In this document: positions 24,984 through 34,904 of the stretch, piece by piece | How positions within the stretch are numbered: the stretch's first letter is position 1 | How the letters are laid out: each line of letters starts with the position of its first letter | Assembly (NCBI GenBank): GCA_900343135.1 | Contig: OPYK01000004.1 | Span: forward strand, 62,001-126,000 | DNA: 64,000 nt | Reading direction: 5' to 3' | DNA from: Atopobium massiliense | GTDB lineage: Bacteria; Actinomycetota; Coriobacteriia; Coriobacteriales; Atopobiaceae | Translations under genes and position numbers: made by a program | The notes under the pieces: generated by a model | Databases searched by the model: none | Seen by the model: only the letters and a program-made list of their open reading frames with translations | Told to the model about the DNA's origin: nothing

Positions 24984-26729
24984 ATGGACGACCAAAAAGC
25001 AGCACCAATGCAACCTACTCATGAGACTCCAGCGGATATAACGGCTGACGTGTGCACTACAGATGCGCACGTTAATAAGCCGGCTGATACTCAAGCTGAT
25101 GTACAGGTTAATGCGCCAACTGATGCTCAAACTGATGTACAGGTTGCTGATCCGACTGATGCTCAAGCTGATGCAGACACCCAGGACGTTCACGCGGATG
25201 AACCAGACACAGATGCTCATACTCATGCTGATGAAGCTCCAGATATGTGCGAAGCGGACGCTCCTCACACGAGCGACAATGATTCACAGGCTCAAGATGC
25301 ACTACTGGATGACGAAGCCGCTCAAGTTCAAGACGAAGTTCAAACTCAAGCTGAAGTTCAAGACGAAGTTCAAAATCAAGACGAAGTTCAAGCTGAAGTT
25401 CAAGATGAACCCCATGATACCTCACGCGCAGCTCATCACAAACATGCTGCAGACGATCCCATATCAAAAAGCACCTCTACGCTGCAAACACTTAATCGAA
25501 TTCCCTTTGTAAACCTCACCGACCACACACGGGCACAAGCGCGGAAAGAAAGACGAGCTCGTAAAAAAGTTCAAAAACACAAGTTTTCGGTACTTATAAC
25601 CATTCTTAAATGCGTCATAGCTGCCTGCGTGCTATTTGGTATTGCATTTACTGGCTATGCTGCATACCTTGAGAGCTACTACAAACGTATCGTCGATCCT
25701 TACATTTGCAAAATCGATGACCCAACAAGTGGCGATACTACAACGCAGCCCAAACAAGTTGAGTGGAACACAACCTATACCGCTACTACGTATAACGTGG
25801 GATTTGGTGCCTACACGCCTTCATACACGTTCTTTATGGACAAAGGTGCAATGAACGATGGGACGCAAACCCAGGGTACCTATGGTAAAGCCCGCAGTAA
25901 GCAGGCAGTTATCGATGCGACAAACACATCACTTGAAACTATCCGCACGGCAAACAACGGCAAGACACCCGATTTTTTACTCTTCCAAGAAATTGACGTA
26001 CAATCCGATCGTAGCTATCAGATAAATCAGGTTGAAGAAGCAAAAAAGATGTTTAGCAGCTACAATTCAACCTTTGCATCCAATTTTCACTCAGGATTTC
26101 TTATCTATCCTTTGCACGATATGCATGGCGCTGTGCAGTCGGGCTTGCTTTCCATGTCGGCAATTGACATCACCAATGCAACTCGTTATAGCTATCCCGT
26201 TTCTACCAAGTTCCCTGATAAATTCTTCGATCTCGATCGTTGTTTTCAGGTAACTCGCTATCGCACGCCCGACAACCATGAACTGGTTATGATTAATTCG
26301 CATATGTCGGCATACGACGTAAACGGTGAATACCGTGCAAAACAGCTCAAAGTATTGAACAATTTCCTTACCGAAGAACGTGCGAAGGGTAATTACGTTA
26401 TAGCAGGTGGCGACTGGAATCATGCGCTGGGAGGCTCAATTTCTGCGTATCCGTCTCAGCAACAAATTCCATCATGGGTAGCAGAGCTTAACGACAGCGA
26501 TCTCGCAGAAGGTTTTCGCTACGTTGCTCCCGACAACCTAAGCGACACGCCTACCTGCCGTGGTGATGATATCCCTTATCAAAAAGGTGTTACGTACACA
26601 ACAACTGTTGATGGCTTTATGGTTTCGGACAACATAGATGCGCACGCAACAAACATCGATACCGAATTTGCGTCGAGCGATCATAACCCCGTACTCCTGC
26701 GTTTTACCCTTATCCACCAGGGAAAATAA
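24984..26729 (+). CDS. Membrane-anchored endonuclease/exonuclease/phosphatase (EEP) fold protein with repetitive acidic N-terminus
   Basis: 581 residues. Residues 1-150 are Asp/Ala/Gln/Val/Glu-rich, with a VQDEVQ-type repeat at about 115-141, and look disordered. A basic stretch (RAQARKERRARKKVQ) precedes a single membrane helix at about 201-228. The C-terminal 320 residues are an EEP domain: TYNVGFGAYTP, DFLLFQEID (metal-binding Glu), MINSHMSAYD, IAGGDWNHAL and ASSDHNPVLL. The positive-inside rule puts the acidic tail in the cytoplasm and the EEP domain outside. Substrates of the family range from nucleic acids to phospholipids; none can be named here. The ATG at 24984 has GAGGAG upstream. 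The repeat region carries six GTTCAA copies, encoding Val-Gln. Confidence 0.85.
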   Translation: MDDQKAAPMQPTHETPADITADVCTTDAHVNKPADTQADVQVNAPTDAQTDVQVADPTDAQADADTQDVHADEPDTDAHTHADEAPDMCEADAPHTSDNDSQAQDALLDDEAAQVQDEVQTQAEVQDEVQNQDEVQAEVQDEPHDTSRAAHHKHAADDPISKSTSTLQTLNRIPFVNLTDHTRAQARKERRARKKVQKHKFSVLITILKCVIAACVLFGIAFTGYAAYLESYYKRIVDPYICKIDDPTSGDTTTQPKQVEWNTTYTATTYNVGFGAYTPSYTFFMDKGAMNDGTQTQGTYGKARSKQAVIDATNTSLETIRTANNGKTPDFLLFQEIDVQSDRSYQINQVEEAKKMFSSYNSTFASNFHSGFLIYPLHDMHGAVQSGLLSMSAIDITNATRYSYPVSTKFPDKFFDLDRCFQVTRYRTPDNHELVMINSHMSAYDVNGEYRAKQLKVLNNFLTEERAKGNYVIAGGDWNHALGGSISAYPSQQQIPSWVAELNDSDLAEGFRYVAPDNLSDTPTCRGDDIPYQKGVTYTTTVDGFMVSDNIDAHATNIDTEFASSDHNPVLLRFTLIHQGK

Positions 26730-26740
26730 ACATTAAACTT

Positions 26741-26807
26741 AATTTGAACTAAACTTGAACTTTATTTGAACGCGCTGCGCGTACCAGGCAAACACCAGGT
26801 ACGCGCA
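26741..26807. terminator. Hairpin and three TTGAAC copies between convergent genes
   Basis: TGCGCGTACC (26776-26785) pairs perfectly with GGTACGCGCA (26798-26807) between the EEP-fold gene (plus) and nadE (minus). Just before it, at about 26741-26771, TTGAAC occurs three times in the same direction. There is no U-tract. Confidence 0.55.
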
Positions 26808-26867
26808 TTACAACAGGGAGCTAAACGAAAAGCCTAAACACAACAAACAGCAACGTACCGCACGGGT

Positions 26868-28820
26868 TTATGCCGTGAGATGTTCAAGATCGGCCAGCCA
26901 AAGTTGAACATGGGCGTCTGACGGCATGCGCAAATCACCACGAGGCGACAGAGCAACCGTACCCACTTTAGGACCATCACACATACAACTACGCTTAAAT
27001 TGCTGGCTAAAAAAGCGCCGGTAAAACGTTCGAAGCCACATCAAAATGGTTGCATCATCGTAGCTTCCTTCAAACGCATGCCGCGCAAGCCGATAAATGA
27101 CGTGAGGCGCAGCAGCTTTACGCAGCACGTAGTACAAAAAGAAGTCATGCAGCTCATATGGACCTACTAAATCTTCAGTTTTTTGAGCAATAGTGCCATC
27201 ACTTTGTGCAGGCAACAGCTCGGGCGACACTGGTGTATCAAGAATATCAAGCAGCACATCATATACGCCATTGGTGTCCGCACCTGCCGCTGCCCTATCC
27301 GCCTCATATTGAACCACGTAGCGTACCAGCGTTTTTGGCACGCCAACATTAACGGCGTACATCGACATGTGATCGGCATTATAGGTAGCCCACCCAAGCG
27401 CGAATTCGCTTAAATCGCCCGTGCCAACAACCAAACCCGATTCCTGATTCGCAATATCCATAAGAATTTGGGTGCGCTCGCGCGCCTGCGCGTTTTCGTA
27501 GGTTACATCCTTATCTTCTTCACTATGACCAATATCTGCAAAATGTTGACGCACGGCAGCAACGATAGAAATTTCGCGCAAGGTTGCACCAAGCGCATCG
27601 GCAAGCACAGCAGCATTACCGTGCGTACGTTGCGTTGTGCCAAAACCGGGCATAGTAACAGCAATAATTGCCGAGGGACTCAAATCGATACAGGCACAGG
27701 CACGCACGCATACAAGCAGCGCAAGCGTGGAATCAAGACCGCCAGAAAGCCCCAATACCAGCGTTTGTGCATGCGTATGCAACATGCGCTTTGCCAAACC
27801 ATGTGCCTGAATAGACAAAATTTCTTCGCAGCGATGCGCGCGCTCAGAAGGGTCATGCGGAACAAACGGATGCGGGTCGATATAACGTGTAAGGTGACAA
27901 GGTTCAAGTTCAAGTTCAAATTGCTGATAGACATATTGAGGAGCGTTTGGCATGTGTGGATCGAATACTTCAAAGGTAGATGTTCTGCGACGCTGCACGT
28001 CAAGTGAGGTAAGATCGATTTGTGTGGTAATAGGCGTTTCGCTAAAACCTGAACTTTCGGCAAGAATGGTGCCATTTTCTGCAACCATGTTGTGCGCAGC
28101 AAACACAACATCCTGCGTAGATTCGCTCCACGGCGCACACGCATACACATACCCACAGATACAACGTGCACTTTGCTGCGCAATAAGACTGCGGCGATAG
28201 CGTGATTTATTTATTTGAGCAGGTGTTGCACTTAAGTTCAAGATAAGCGTTGCACCTGCACGCACATGATCGGATGAAGGCGGATTTGCAACCCATACGT
28301 CCTCGCAAATCTCAACAGCAACACGCAATAAAGGCATAGATGTGCAACTAAAAATCTGACGTATACCAAACGGAATATGAGTTTTACCTGCAAAATCAAT
28401 GTATACAGGCGTATCAAACCCGCGCGAAAAATGGCGTAACTCGTAAAATTCGTCATAGGTAGGAATCGCACGCTTGGGAACAATACCAAGAATTGAACCT
28501 TTATGCGCAACGATAGCGCAATTATACAGTTTTGAGTGATACGAAACAGGACAACCCAATGCAATAAGTGCATCAATATGCGCAGTTTGCTCAAGGAAGT
28601 GCTGCAGCCCCTCCTCACAGCTCCCCAGAAGTGCAGCTTGCAAGAACATATCGCCGCAGGAATATCCGCTTACGCATAATTCGGGAAGCACAATAATACG
28701 CGCGCTGTCGTACTCATATGCTTGCGTAACATCGGCAATAATGGCGTCGATATTTGCTGTTACATCGCACGGCTCAATATGTGGGCTGCGCGGTGACACG
28801 GTAATAAATCCGTCTTTCAT
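26868..28820 (-). CDS. nadE: NAD+ synthase, glutamine-hydrolysing
   Basis: 650 residues in two domains. The N-terminal nitrilase-type glutaminase shows the catalytic Glu in IVLPELCVSGYSCGDMF, the Lys in PKRAIPTYDEFYE and the Cys in EICEDVWV. The C-terminal synthetase has the PP-loop LGLSGGLDSTLALLV and the ATP-binding GTGDLSEFALGWATYNAD. It converts deamido-NAD to NAD using ammonia channelled from glutamine. The ATG at 28820 has AAAGGG about five bases upstream; a GTG two codons earlier is too close to the ribosome site. It is the last gene of the acpS-nnr-alr-tsa unit, 29 bases after the Tsa fusion gene. The stretch encoding QFELELEP contains three tandem TTGAAC copies. Confidence 0.95.
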   Translation of the reverse strand: MKDGFITVSPRSPHIEPCDVTANIDAIIADVTQAYEYDSARIIVLPELCVSGYSCGDMFLQAALLGSCEEGLQHFLEQTAHIDALIALGCPVSYHSKLYNCAIVAHKGSILGIVPKRAIPTYDEFYELRHFSRGFDTPVYIDFAGKTHIPFGIRQIFSCTSMPLLRVAVEICEDVWVANPPSSDHVRAGATLILNLSATPAQINKSRYRRSLIAQQSARCICGYVYACAPWSESTQDVVFAAHNMVAENGTILAESSGFSETPITTQIDLTSLDVQRRRTSTFEVFDPHMPNAPQYVYQQFELELEPCHLTRYIDPHPFVPHDPSERAHRCEEILSIQAHGLAKRMLHTHAQTLVLGLSGGLDSTLALLVCVRACACIDLSPSAIIAVTMPGFGTTQRTHGNAAVLADALGATLREISIVAAVRQHFADIGHSEEDKDVTYENAQARERTQILMDIANQESGLVVGTGDLSEFALGWATYNADHMSMYAVNVGVPKTLVRYVVQYEADRAAAGADTNGVYDVLLDILDTPVSPELLPAQSDGTIAQKTEDLVGPYELHDFFLYYVLRKAAAPHVIYRLARHAFEGSYDDATILMWLRTFYRRFFSQQFKRSCMCDGPKVGTVALSPRGDLRMPSDAHVQLWLADLEHLTA

Positions 28821-28849
28821 AATCACCCTTTGTTAGTAACTACCTGCAC

Positions 28850-31800
28850 TTATGCATGCGCACCATGAGGGAAGCGCTTAGGCGGCCAATTGGGGCTTAC
28901 AACGGGCTCGGCTGCACACGACCAGTCGCCAAATTTTGAATTTGGATTTGCATCAAGCGTAAAGTCTGAAAGAATACCCGCACGCCAGTTGCGCAAAGCC
29001 ACTAATGCAATCATCGCGCCATTATCGCCGCACACCACCATGGGCGGCACAGTAACACGAATGCCGCGCTTGGTAAATTCTTCGATGTATGCGTTGCGAA
29101 GTTCGGTATTTGCCGCAACGCCACCGCCCACGCAAAATTCTCGTGCACCCGTTTCTTCAAGTGCACATAAGGCTTTCGAAACTTGAACATCGATAATCGC
29201 TTGTTCAAATGACGCCGCTAAATCGGGAAGATTGATGGGGCGACCAGCCTTGTTCTCACGTTCAATATATGTAATCACGGCAGTTTTTAAGCCTGATAGC
29301 GAGAATCGATAGTCGTGCGAGTACATCATGGCACGCGGGAACGAAATTGCATGTTTGTTGCCCTTAGCAGCAAGTTTAGAGATGATAGGACCTCCCGGGT
29401 ATCCCAGACCAAGCGCCTTTGAAACTTTATCGAACGCTTCACCCACCGCATCATCGATAGTTGCACCTAAAATTTCGTATTGACCCCACGCTTTTACGTG
29501 TACAAGCAGGGTGTTGCCACCTGAAACAAGCGACGCGATAAAAGGCGGCTTTAAGTCGTTTGTTTCGTAGAGGTTTGCAAGCATGTGCCCTTCAAGGTGA
29601 TTAACTGCAATAACGGCAAGATGCGCCGTTGCACATAAGCCCTTCGCAAAGGCAATCCCCACCACAAGTGCACCAACAAGGCCAGGACCTGCGGTAACGC
29701 CAACGGCAGAAAGATCGGTGGGATAGAGCGCTGCACAGTGTAGGTGCTTTGCCGCTTGCTGCATAACTTCTTCGTACACACCAACAATTGCTTCAACATG
29801 CTTACGTGATGCAATTTCGGGAACAACGCCACCAAACCGAGCATGAAAATCGAGCGAGGTTGCCACCGCATGAGCAATAACTTCACCGTGTGAATCGATA
29901 ATTGCCAAACCCGTTTCGTCACATGACGACTCAATAGCAAGAATTAAATCGCCCGCAGCAGCAAGATGCTCACGCTCTTGTGGTGTATGTGGCGTGCAAA
30001 CGGGCGGCCAAGGACGAATTGACGCTGCCGGTTGCGCAGTTTCTGCTGGTTGTTGGTGGTGGCTTGAGTTATCCTCACAGCTATGTTTAAGCGGTAATTG
30101 AACCGAAAGAATATCGGCATCAGAGCCATCTGCATAATAGTGAGGACGCGTTGCAACACGTGTGGCACCCATAGCACTATACAAGGCTTGAGCTGCAGTA
30201 TTATGCGTATCAACTTCGAGCGTGAGTGTTTTGGCACCATACATTTGCCCGTCATAGGCAATGCGTTCAAACAAGCGCGATGCAATGTGTTCATGGCGGC
30301 GATCCTGTTTAACACATATGTCGTACAGCTGAATTTCGCTTCCCGCCATAACGCCACCGGCAAAACCGATAATCGAAGCTTCGTCGTGAGCAACCCACCA
30401 GGTTCTTCCCTGCTGCGTAAGTTCATCATAAAATTGCTGCTTATTCCAGGGTGTATGCGACGAGTCTGCATACACGTCTTGTTCAAGGGCAGCGACTTGT
30501 TCAATATCGTTAATCGACATAGGTCGAAGTTGCAAATGCAAACCGGCAAGTTCATCATGCACGCCCGTTGTAAGAATACTTGAACTTTCTTTCATACCAA
30601 GACGCAAGCGCTCATGTTCTTCGGCATCTGAAAGACGTGTGTAAATAGGAAGTACCAGCGCAGGATCGCCAGATTGAACATTTCCGGTGTCCACATCGTG
30701 CAAATAAGCACGGATAAGGCCTACACCCGTTGGGTGCCACAGCTCTTCAGGTGCGATTGAACAAAGACCTGCTTGTTCAAATTGCTCACGATACTTAACA
30801 AGCGCATCGCCCGAAAAAAGCATCGTATCTTTATCTTTGTGAGCAACAAGTGCATCGATAACATCTTGAACTTTATGAACGGTTTCGATAGCAAATTGTC
30901 GTTGAACTCCGCTATCAGAAAGTGTATATATACCTGGATAAATTTCGTGACGCATAGCATCAGCAACAACGCACACACAGCCGCGAATGCCCGCATCCCA
31001 CATGTGCCAGGCAACAGCGTCAAGTGTGGACACGCCATACAGCGGAATGGTACCACCGCACGCCATACCTTTTGCGGTTGCAATACCAATACGTACACCC
31101 GTAAATGAACCAGGACCTCTACCAACGACAATGCACGAAAGGTCGCCAGTAGCGCAGTGTGCTTCATCCAAACAGGTTAAACTCGTGGTTACAAGTTCAA
31201 CATTTGCTTTTCTGCGGCACATATGGTCATGGGAAACTACCTGCGTAAGTTCAGAAGTTGCATATGACGCTGGCTGCTGTTCATGGTTTTGGGATGCAGG
31301 CATACTCAGCGTTGCTGCACAACACGCAAGCATATCCGACGACGTATCAAACGCCAACACATGCGTAAGACGCTCCTTAATGCGCGTTGCACATGGCGCA
31401 CTTGCAGCTGCAACGTCATGACGTGCGTCATACGCCTGCTTAAAGCGACGCAGCAGCTCATTTGAACGCGGTGAGTGCGCTGTAAACACCAATGTACGCT
31501 CAGGTTCATCTTGAGTGGTAGCATCCACTTCATTACGCGTAATTGTTACATCAACTCTATTTGAACCAATTTCATCACTAAACTGCTCGCCCCACTCAAT
31601 AATGCACGGACCATCACTATCAAGCACGTCATAGAGCCCGGTGTCTTCAAGCTGCAGCGGATCGGATAGGCGGTATAAATCAAAGTGGTACAGAGGCATA
31701 TCGCCACCTTCATATACCATCTCAATGGTAAAGGTGGGGCTTGTGACATCGTCCTGGATATACATACCTTGAGCGATACCTTTGGTAAATTGGGTTTTAC

Positions 31801-31960
31801 CTGCTCCTAAATCGCCGGTAAGAACCACAATATCGCCTGCTGTTAAACAGCCACCAAATATGCTACCAAGGTTGATGGTTTCTTGTGTAGAAGCCGAGCT
31901 AAACGTAAGCGCTTCATACTGCGCGTCATCTGCGCCAGCATGCATATCAGCTGCACTCAT
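28850..31960 (-). CDS. Four-domain fusion TsaE-TsaB-RimI-TsaD (tRNA t6A synthesis plus GNAT acetyltransferase)
   Basis: A single 1036-residue frame with four recognisable domains in order. TsaE ATPase (about 20-165) has Walker A GDLGAGKT at 49-56 and the SPTFT and HFDLYRL blocks. TsaB (about 200-440) has AFDTSS and GRGPGSFTGVRIG. RimI/GNAT (about 475-625) has YDICVKQDRRHEHIASRLF and LEVDTHNTAAQALYSAMGA. TsaD (about 670-1030) has IESSCDET, TAGPGLVGAL, metal-binding NHLEGHM and SGGNT. TsaB, TsaD and TsaE together transfer threonylcarbamoyl to A37 of ANN-reading tRNAs; RimI acetylates N-termini (S18 in E. coli). The TsaC/Sua5 step is not in the window. The ATG at 31960 has GGAGG eight bases upstream. 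The RimI acetyl-CoA loop has His where Gly is usual. No frameshift or internal stop separates the domains. Confidence 0.95.
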   Translation of the reverse strand: MSAADMHAGADDAQYEALTFSSASTQETINLGSIFGGCLTAGDIVVLTGDLGAGKTQFTKGIAQGMYIQDDVTSPTFTIEMVYEGGDMPLYHFDLYRLSDPLQLEDTGLYDVLDSDGPCIIEWGEQFSDEIGSNRVDVTITRNEVDATTQDEPERTLVFTAHSPRSNELLRRFKQAYDARHDVAAASAPCATRIKERLTHVLAFDTSSDMLACCAATLSMPASQNHEQQPASYATSELTQVVSHDHMCRRKANVELVTTSLTCLDEAHCATGDLSCIVVGRGPGSFTGVRIGIATAKGMACGGTIPLYGVSTLDAVAWHMWDAGIRGCVCVVADAMRHEIYPGIYTLSDSGVQRQFAIETVHKVQDVIDALVAHKDKDTMLFSGDALVKYREQFEQAGLCSIAPEELWHPTGVGLIRAYLHDVDTGNVQSGDPALVLPIYTRLSDAEEHERLRLGMKESSSILTTGVHDELAGLHLQLRPMSINDIEQVAALEQDVYADSSHTPWNKQQFYDELTQQGRTWWVAHDEASIIGFAGGVMAGSEIQLYDICVKQDRRHEHIASRLFERIAYDGQMYGAKTLTLEVDTHNTAAQALYSAMGATRVATRPHYYADGSDADILSVQLPLKHSCEDNSSHHQQPAETAQPAASIRPWPPVCTPHTPQEREHLAAAGDLILAIESSCDETGLAIIDSHGEVIAHAVATSLDFHARFGGVVPEIASRKHVEAIVGVYEEVMQQAAKHLHCAALYPTDLSAVGVTAGPGLVGALVVGIAFAKGLCATAHLAVIAVNHLEGHMLANLYETNDLKPPFIASLVSGGNTLLVHVKAWGQYEILGATIDDAVGEAFDKVSKALGLGYPGGPIISKLAAKGNKHAISFPRAMMYSHDYRFSLSGLKTAVITYIERENKAGRPINLPDLAASFEQAIIDVQVSKALCALEETGAREFCVGGGVAANTELRNAYIEEFTKRGIRVTVPPMVVCGDNGAMIALVALRNWRAGILSDFTLDANPNSKFGDWSCAAEPVVSPNWPPKRFPHGAHA

Positions 31961-32027
31961 TAAACGCCTCCATATCACTGCTGCGCATTGGCACAAACCT
32001 TGCAGCTCATGCCATGCGCGCCATTAG

Positions 32028-33188
32028 TTACGAAACATATACACGCTCTAAGCGAGCGGAAAAATTACACAGAACTTCGTATGCTATTGTATGACGAAGT
32101 TGACCAATCTCATCTGCAGAAATATATTCGTCCTCATCTGAACCCATAATGGTAACTACATCGCCTACCGCAAGCTCAGGTGCCATGGTAGAAGAAGTCA
32201 TTGAACGCAACGGATAGGCGAACATGCACTGATCCATACAAATACGACCCACTTGACGTGCGCGCCTACCATGAACCAGAACGTCCATTTCACCCGATAA
32301 ACTGCGCGATAAACCATCGGCATATCCAATTGGAATTGTAGCGATTTGCATGTAGGGCGTATTTACCCGATATGTCATCCCGTAGCTTACGCCGTCACCA
32401 ATGCGCGGATTAGCAACGCGCGTAATCCGGGCGCGGATGCTCATAGCAGGTTCAAGTTCAGCAAGTTCAACGGTACTTTCTGCTGGGTGAATACCATATA
32501 ACGCAATGCCAACGCGGCACATATCAAACTGAATATCAGGATATAGCATAGTAGCTGCGGTATTGTCACAATGAACAATACCAGGATAGAGCTTTGCTTC
32601 GTGCAAGGCACGAATAGCGTCGGTAAAACGTTGAACTTGCCGGCGAAAATCCCAATCGCCAATGGTGTCCGCCGTTGCAAAATGCGTGTATGTACCAGCG
32701 CAAGCAATACCGCGATGAAAATCTACCAGACGGCGAAATTCAACTGCATCTTCTGCTGGAATACCAATACGCGTCATGCCCGTATCAAGCGCGAGGTGGT
32801 ATTTCCCCACCATATCGTGGGCAATTGCGCGCTCACCATATGCGAGAACAAATTCTGAACTTGTAACACCCGGCATAATGTCGTTTTCAAGCAGCAAATC
32901 GATGGTTTCAACAGGAGGTTCACTTAGGAGCACAATAGGTTGAGCAATACCCGACTGCCGAAGTTCAAGTGCTTCTTGAACTGTAGCTACACCAAATTGT
33001 TGTGCACCTGCAGAAGCCATCGCACGCGCACACACGCCGGCACCATGACCATACGCGTCAGCCTTAACAATGGCCATAAGCTTGCACGTAGGCGCCATGA
33101 GCGACTTTATCGTGCGTACATTATGTCGTATTGCAGCGAGGTTTACTTCCATCCAAGCGTTGCGTTTGAGCGAGGATATATCCTGCAT
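32028..33188 (-). CDS. alr: Alanine racemase
   Basis: 386 residues, fold-type III PLP enzyme making D-Ala for peptidoglycan. The PLP lysine is in MAIVKADAYGHG (about residue 43). The second catalytic residue, Tyr, is in the GVSYGMTYR block of the C-terminal beta domain. GYADGLSRSLSG and GRICMDQCM are standard. The ATG at 33188 has AAAGGAAG five bases upstream. It sits between nnr and the Tsa fusion gene, an order common in Gram-positive bacteria, where acpS, nnr, alr and tsaE are often clustered. Confidence 0.97.
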   Translation of the reverse strand: MQDISSLKRNAWMEVNLAAIRHNVRTIKSLMAPTCKLMAIVKADAYGHGAGVCARAMASAGAQQFGVATVQEALELRQSGIAQPIVLLSEPPVETIDLLLENDIMPGVTSSEFVLAYGERAIAHDMVGKYHLALDTGMTRIGIPAEDAVEFRRLVDFHRGIACAGTYTHFATADTIGDWDFRRQVQRFTDAIRALHEAKLYPGIVHCDNTAATMLYPDIQFDMCRVGIALYGIHPAESTVELAELEPAMSIRARITRVANPRIGDGVSYGMTYRVNTPYMQIATIPIGYADGLSRSLSGEMDVLVHGRRARQVGRICMDQCMFAYPLRSMTSSTMAPELAVGDVVTIMGSDEDEYISADEIGQLRHTIAYEVLCNFSARLERVYVS

Positions 33189-33227
33189 GTGGCTTCCTTT
33201 CGGCGTTGTGACCTGCGTCGTTATGCC

Positions 33228-34868
33228 TTAATTGTTTACTTTTGCCTCATTAGTGGTGGTACTACCTGCAGCCATCCCGTCGCATTCATGCTCCTGATAA
33301 AAACTTTGAGCTGCAAGACCAATCTCATCTATTAAATCGTGAGCCATAATACCGCGCATACCATAGCGCTGCTGAGATAGTTGTGCAGCTTTACCATGAA
33401 TTTCGCAAGCAAGCGCGCACACGCGCACCAAATCGTCGAATGCAATAGGCGCCTGAGACAAAAGCGAGGTGATAATACCAGCAAGCACATCACCCGATCC
33501 AGCTGTTGCAAGCGCAGCAGGGCCGGGTTTTGGCAACAATGCAACATCGGCACTTACGCACGCTGTTGCCGATGATTTAGCCATAACAACAAGTTCACTT
33601 CCGCCATCAGTCCAAACAATTTTACGTGCAGCATCCAGTGTTGCGCTCAGCGTTGAACAGGCCTCATCACTGCCCGTGAGCCGTGCCAGTTCTTTTTGGT
33701 GCGGCGTTAAAATAAGTGGCTGATTGCGACGAATAAGCTCGGGAAAGCGATGGAGTGCATTATCGGTAAGTCGTGCAATGCAATTAAGACCATCGGCATC
33801 AACAACAAGCGGCACGGCAGCTTCAAGCAAACTCGCAACGATTGCTATTGTATGTGCATTTACGCGCATACCTGGTCCTACCAGGACACACGATGCTTTT
33901 TTAGCAAGCGATGAGATGAGCTGCGTAGCAGGCGCATCAAACATGCCATCATCACCCGAAGGCAGCCCTAGCACAGGGATATCACATACCTGAGATTGAA
34001 CAAGTCCAGCTATACAGTGTGGAACCGCAAGCGTTACATAGCCAGCACCACTGCGCGCAGCAGCGCGGGCAGCAAGCACGCAGGCTCCAGGATAGCGTGC
34101 CGATCCACCCACAACAAGGACACTACCACGGGTAAATTTATTACACGCGCTTGATAGCTCGGGATATACACCATCATAATCTTCAATGTCGCAGCGCCAA
34201 GCCACCGGATCGGCCTCTTGAACTAAATATTCTGTTTGCTCGGCAAGCGGCGCTACAACAATAGCACCACATACGTCACGACCTTCGTCAGCAATAAGCC
34301 CGGGCTTTAATGCAAGCATAGTAACAGTAAGCCGCGCGTGCACGCACGCACCTTCGGTATGTCCCGTTTGCGCAGATAAACCACTTGGTACATCGATAGA
34401 AACTACGACAGCAGAAGATGCATTAATGCATTCAATCCATAATGAAAACGGTTCGCGAACCCTTCCGTGAAAACCTGTGCCAAATATAGCATCGATGATA
34501 ACGTCCTGCTGACACAGCAATTGTTCAAGTTCATCTTTTGGTGGAGCAACATACACCGTTACGCCATGAGCTTCTGCCGATTTAGCACACACACGTAGCA
34601 AATCACCTTGAAGTTCATCTTGGCCTACCGGCGTTACAACGGTAACGTCAACGCCTTTTGAGACAAGATATTCAGCAGCAACCCACCCGTCACCTGCGTT
34701 GTTACCAAAACCACAGAGGACACAGGCATGATGGATAGAGCCAAGCTGCAGCACTTCGCGCGCAGCGGCAACACCGGCACGGTGCATAAGTTCAGAAATA
34801 CTTACACCAACATTGGAAAGACTGTGTTCAACTTTTTTTATATCTTCTACATTAAGAACTGGTTGCAT
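33228..34868 (-). CDS. nnr: Bifunctional NAD(P)HX epimerase / ADP-dependent NAD(P)HX dehydratase
   Basis: 546 residues. The N-terminal YjeF_N epimerase domain has GFGNNAGDGWVAAEYL and IIDAIFGTGFHGRV with SIDVPSGLSAQTG. The C-terminal ribokinase-like dehydratase (from about 230) has GSVLVVGGSARYPGAC, VLVGPGM, VVDADGLN, LTPHQKELARLTG and the ADP-binding AGSGDVLAGIITSLL. It repairs hydrated NADH and NADPH. The ATG at 34868 has GAGGAG five bases upstream. It lies 36 bases after acpS and 39 bases before alr. Confidence 0.96.
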   Translation of the reverse strand: MQPVLNVEDIKKVEHSLSNVGVSISELMHRAGVAAAREVLQLGSIHHACVLCGFGNNAGDGWVAAEYLVSKGVDVTVVTPVGQDELQGDLLRVCAKSAEAHGVTVYVAPPKDELEQLLCQQDVIIDAIFGTGFHGRVREPFSLWIECINASSAVVVSIDVPSGLSAQTGHTEGACVHARLTVTMLALKPGLIADEGRDVCGAIVVAPLAEQTEYLVQEADPVAWRCDIEDYDGVYPELSSACNKFTRGSVLVVGGSARYPGACVLAARAAARSGAGYVTLAVPHCIAGLVQSQVCDIPVLGLPSGDDGMFDAPATQLISSLAKKASCVLVGPGMRVNAHTIAIVASLLEAAVPLVVDADGLNCIARLTDNALHRFPELIRRNQPLILTPHQKELARLTGSDEACSTLSATLDAARKIVWTDGGSELVVMAKSSATACVSADVALLPKPGPAALATAGSGDVLAGIITSLLSQAPIAFDDLVRVCALACEIHGKAAQLSQQRYGMRGIMAHDLIDEIGLAAQSFYQEHECDGMAAGSTTTNEAKVNN

Positions 34869-34904
34869 ATAAACTCCTCATATGGCATACGCGCATGACG
34901 CGTA

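Noticed and set aside
25320-25410. Possible CRISPR-like or tandem repeat array
   Set aside because: The repeats are 12-18 base in-frame codon repeats (Val-Gln-Asp-Glu) inside a coding region, with no constant repeat-spacer structure.
29944-30558. 204-codon frame within the Tsa fusion in another frame
   Set aside because: Shadow of the main frame, which carries continuous RimI and TsaD motifs through this stretch.
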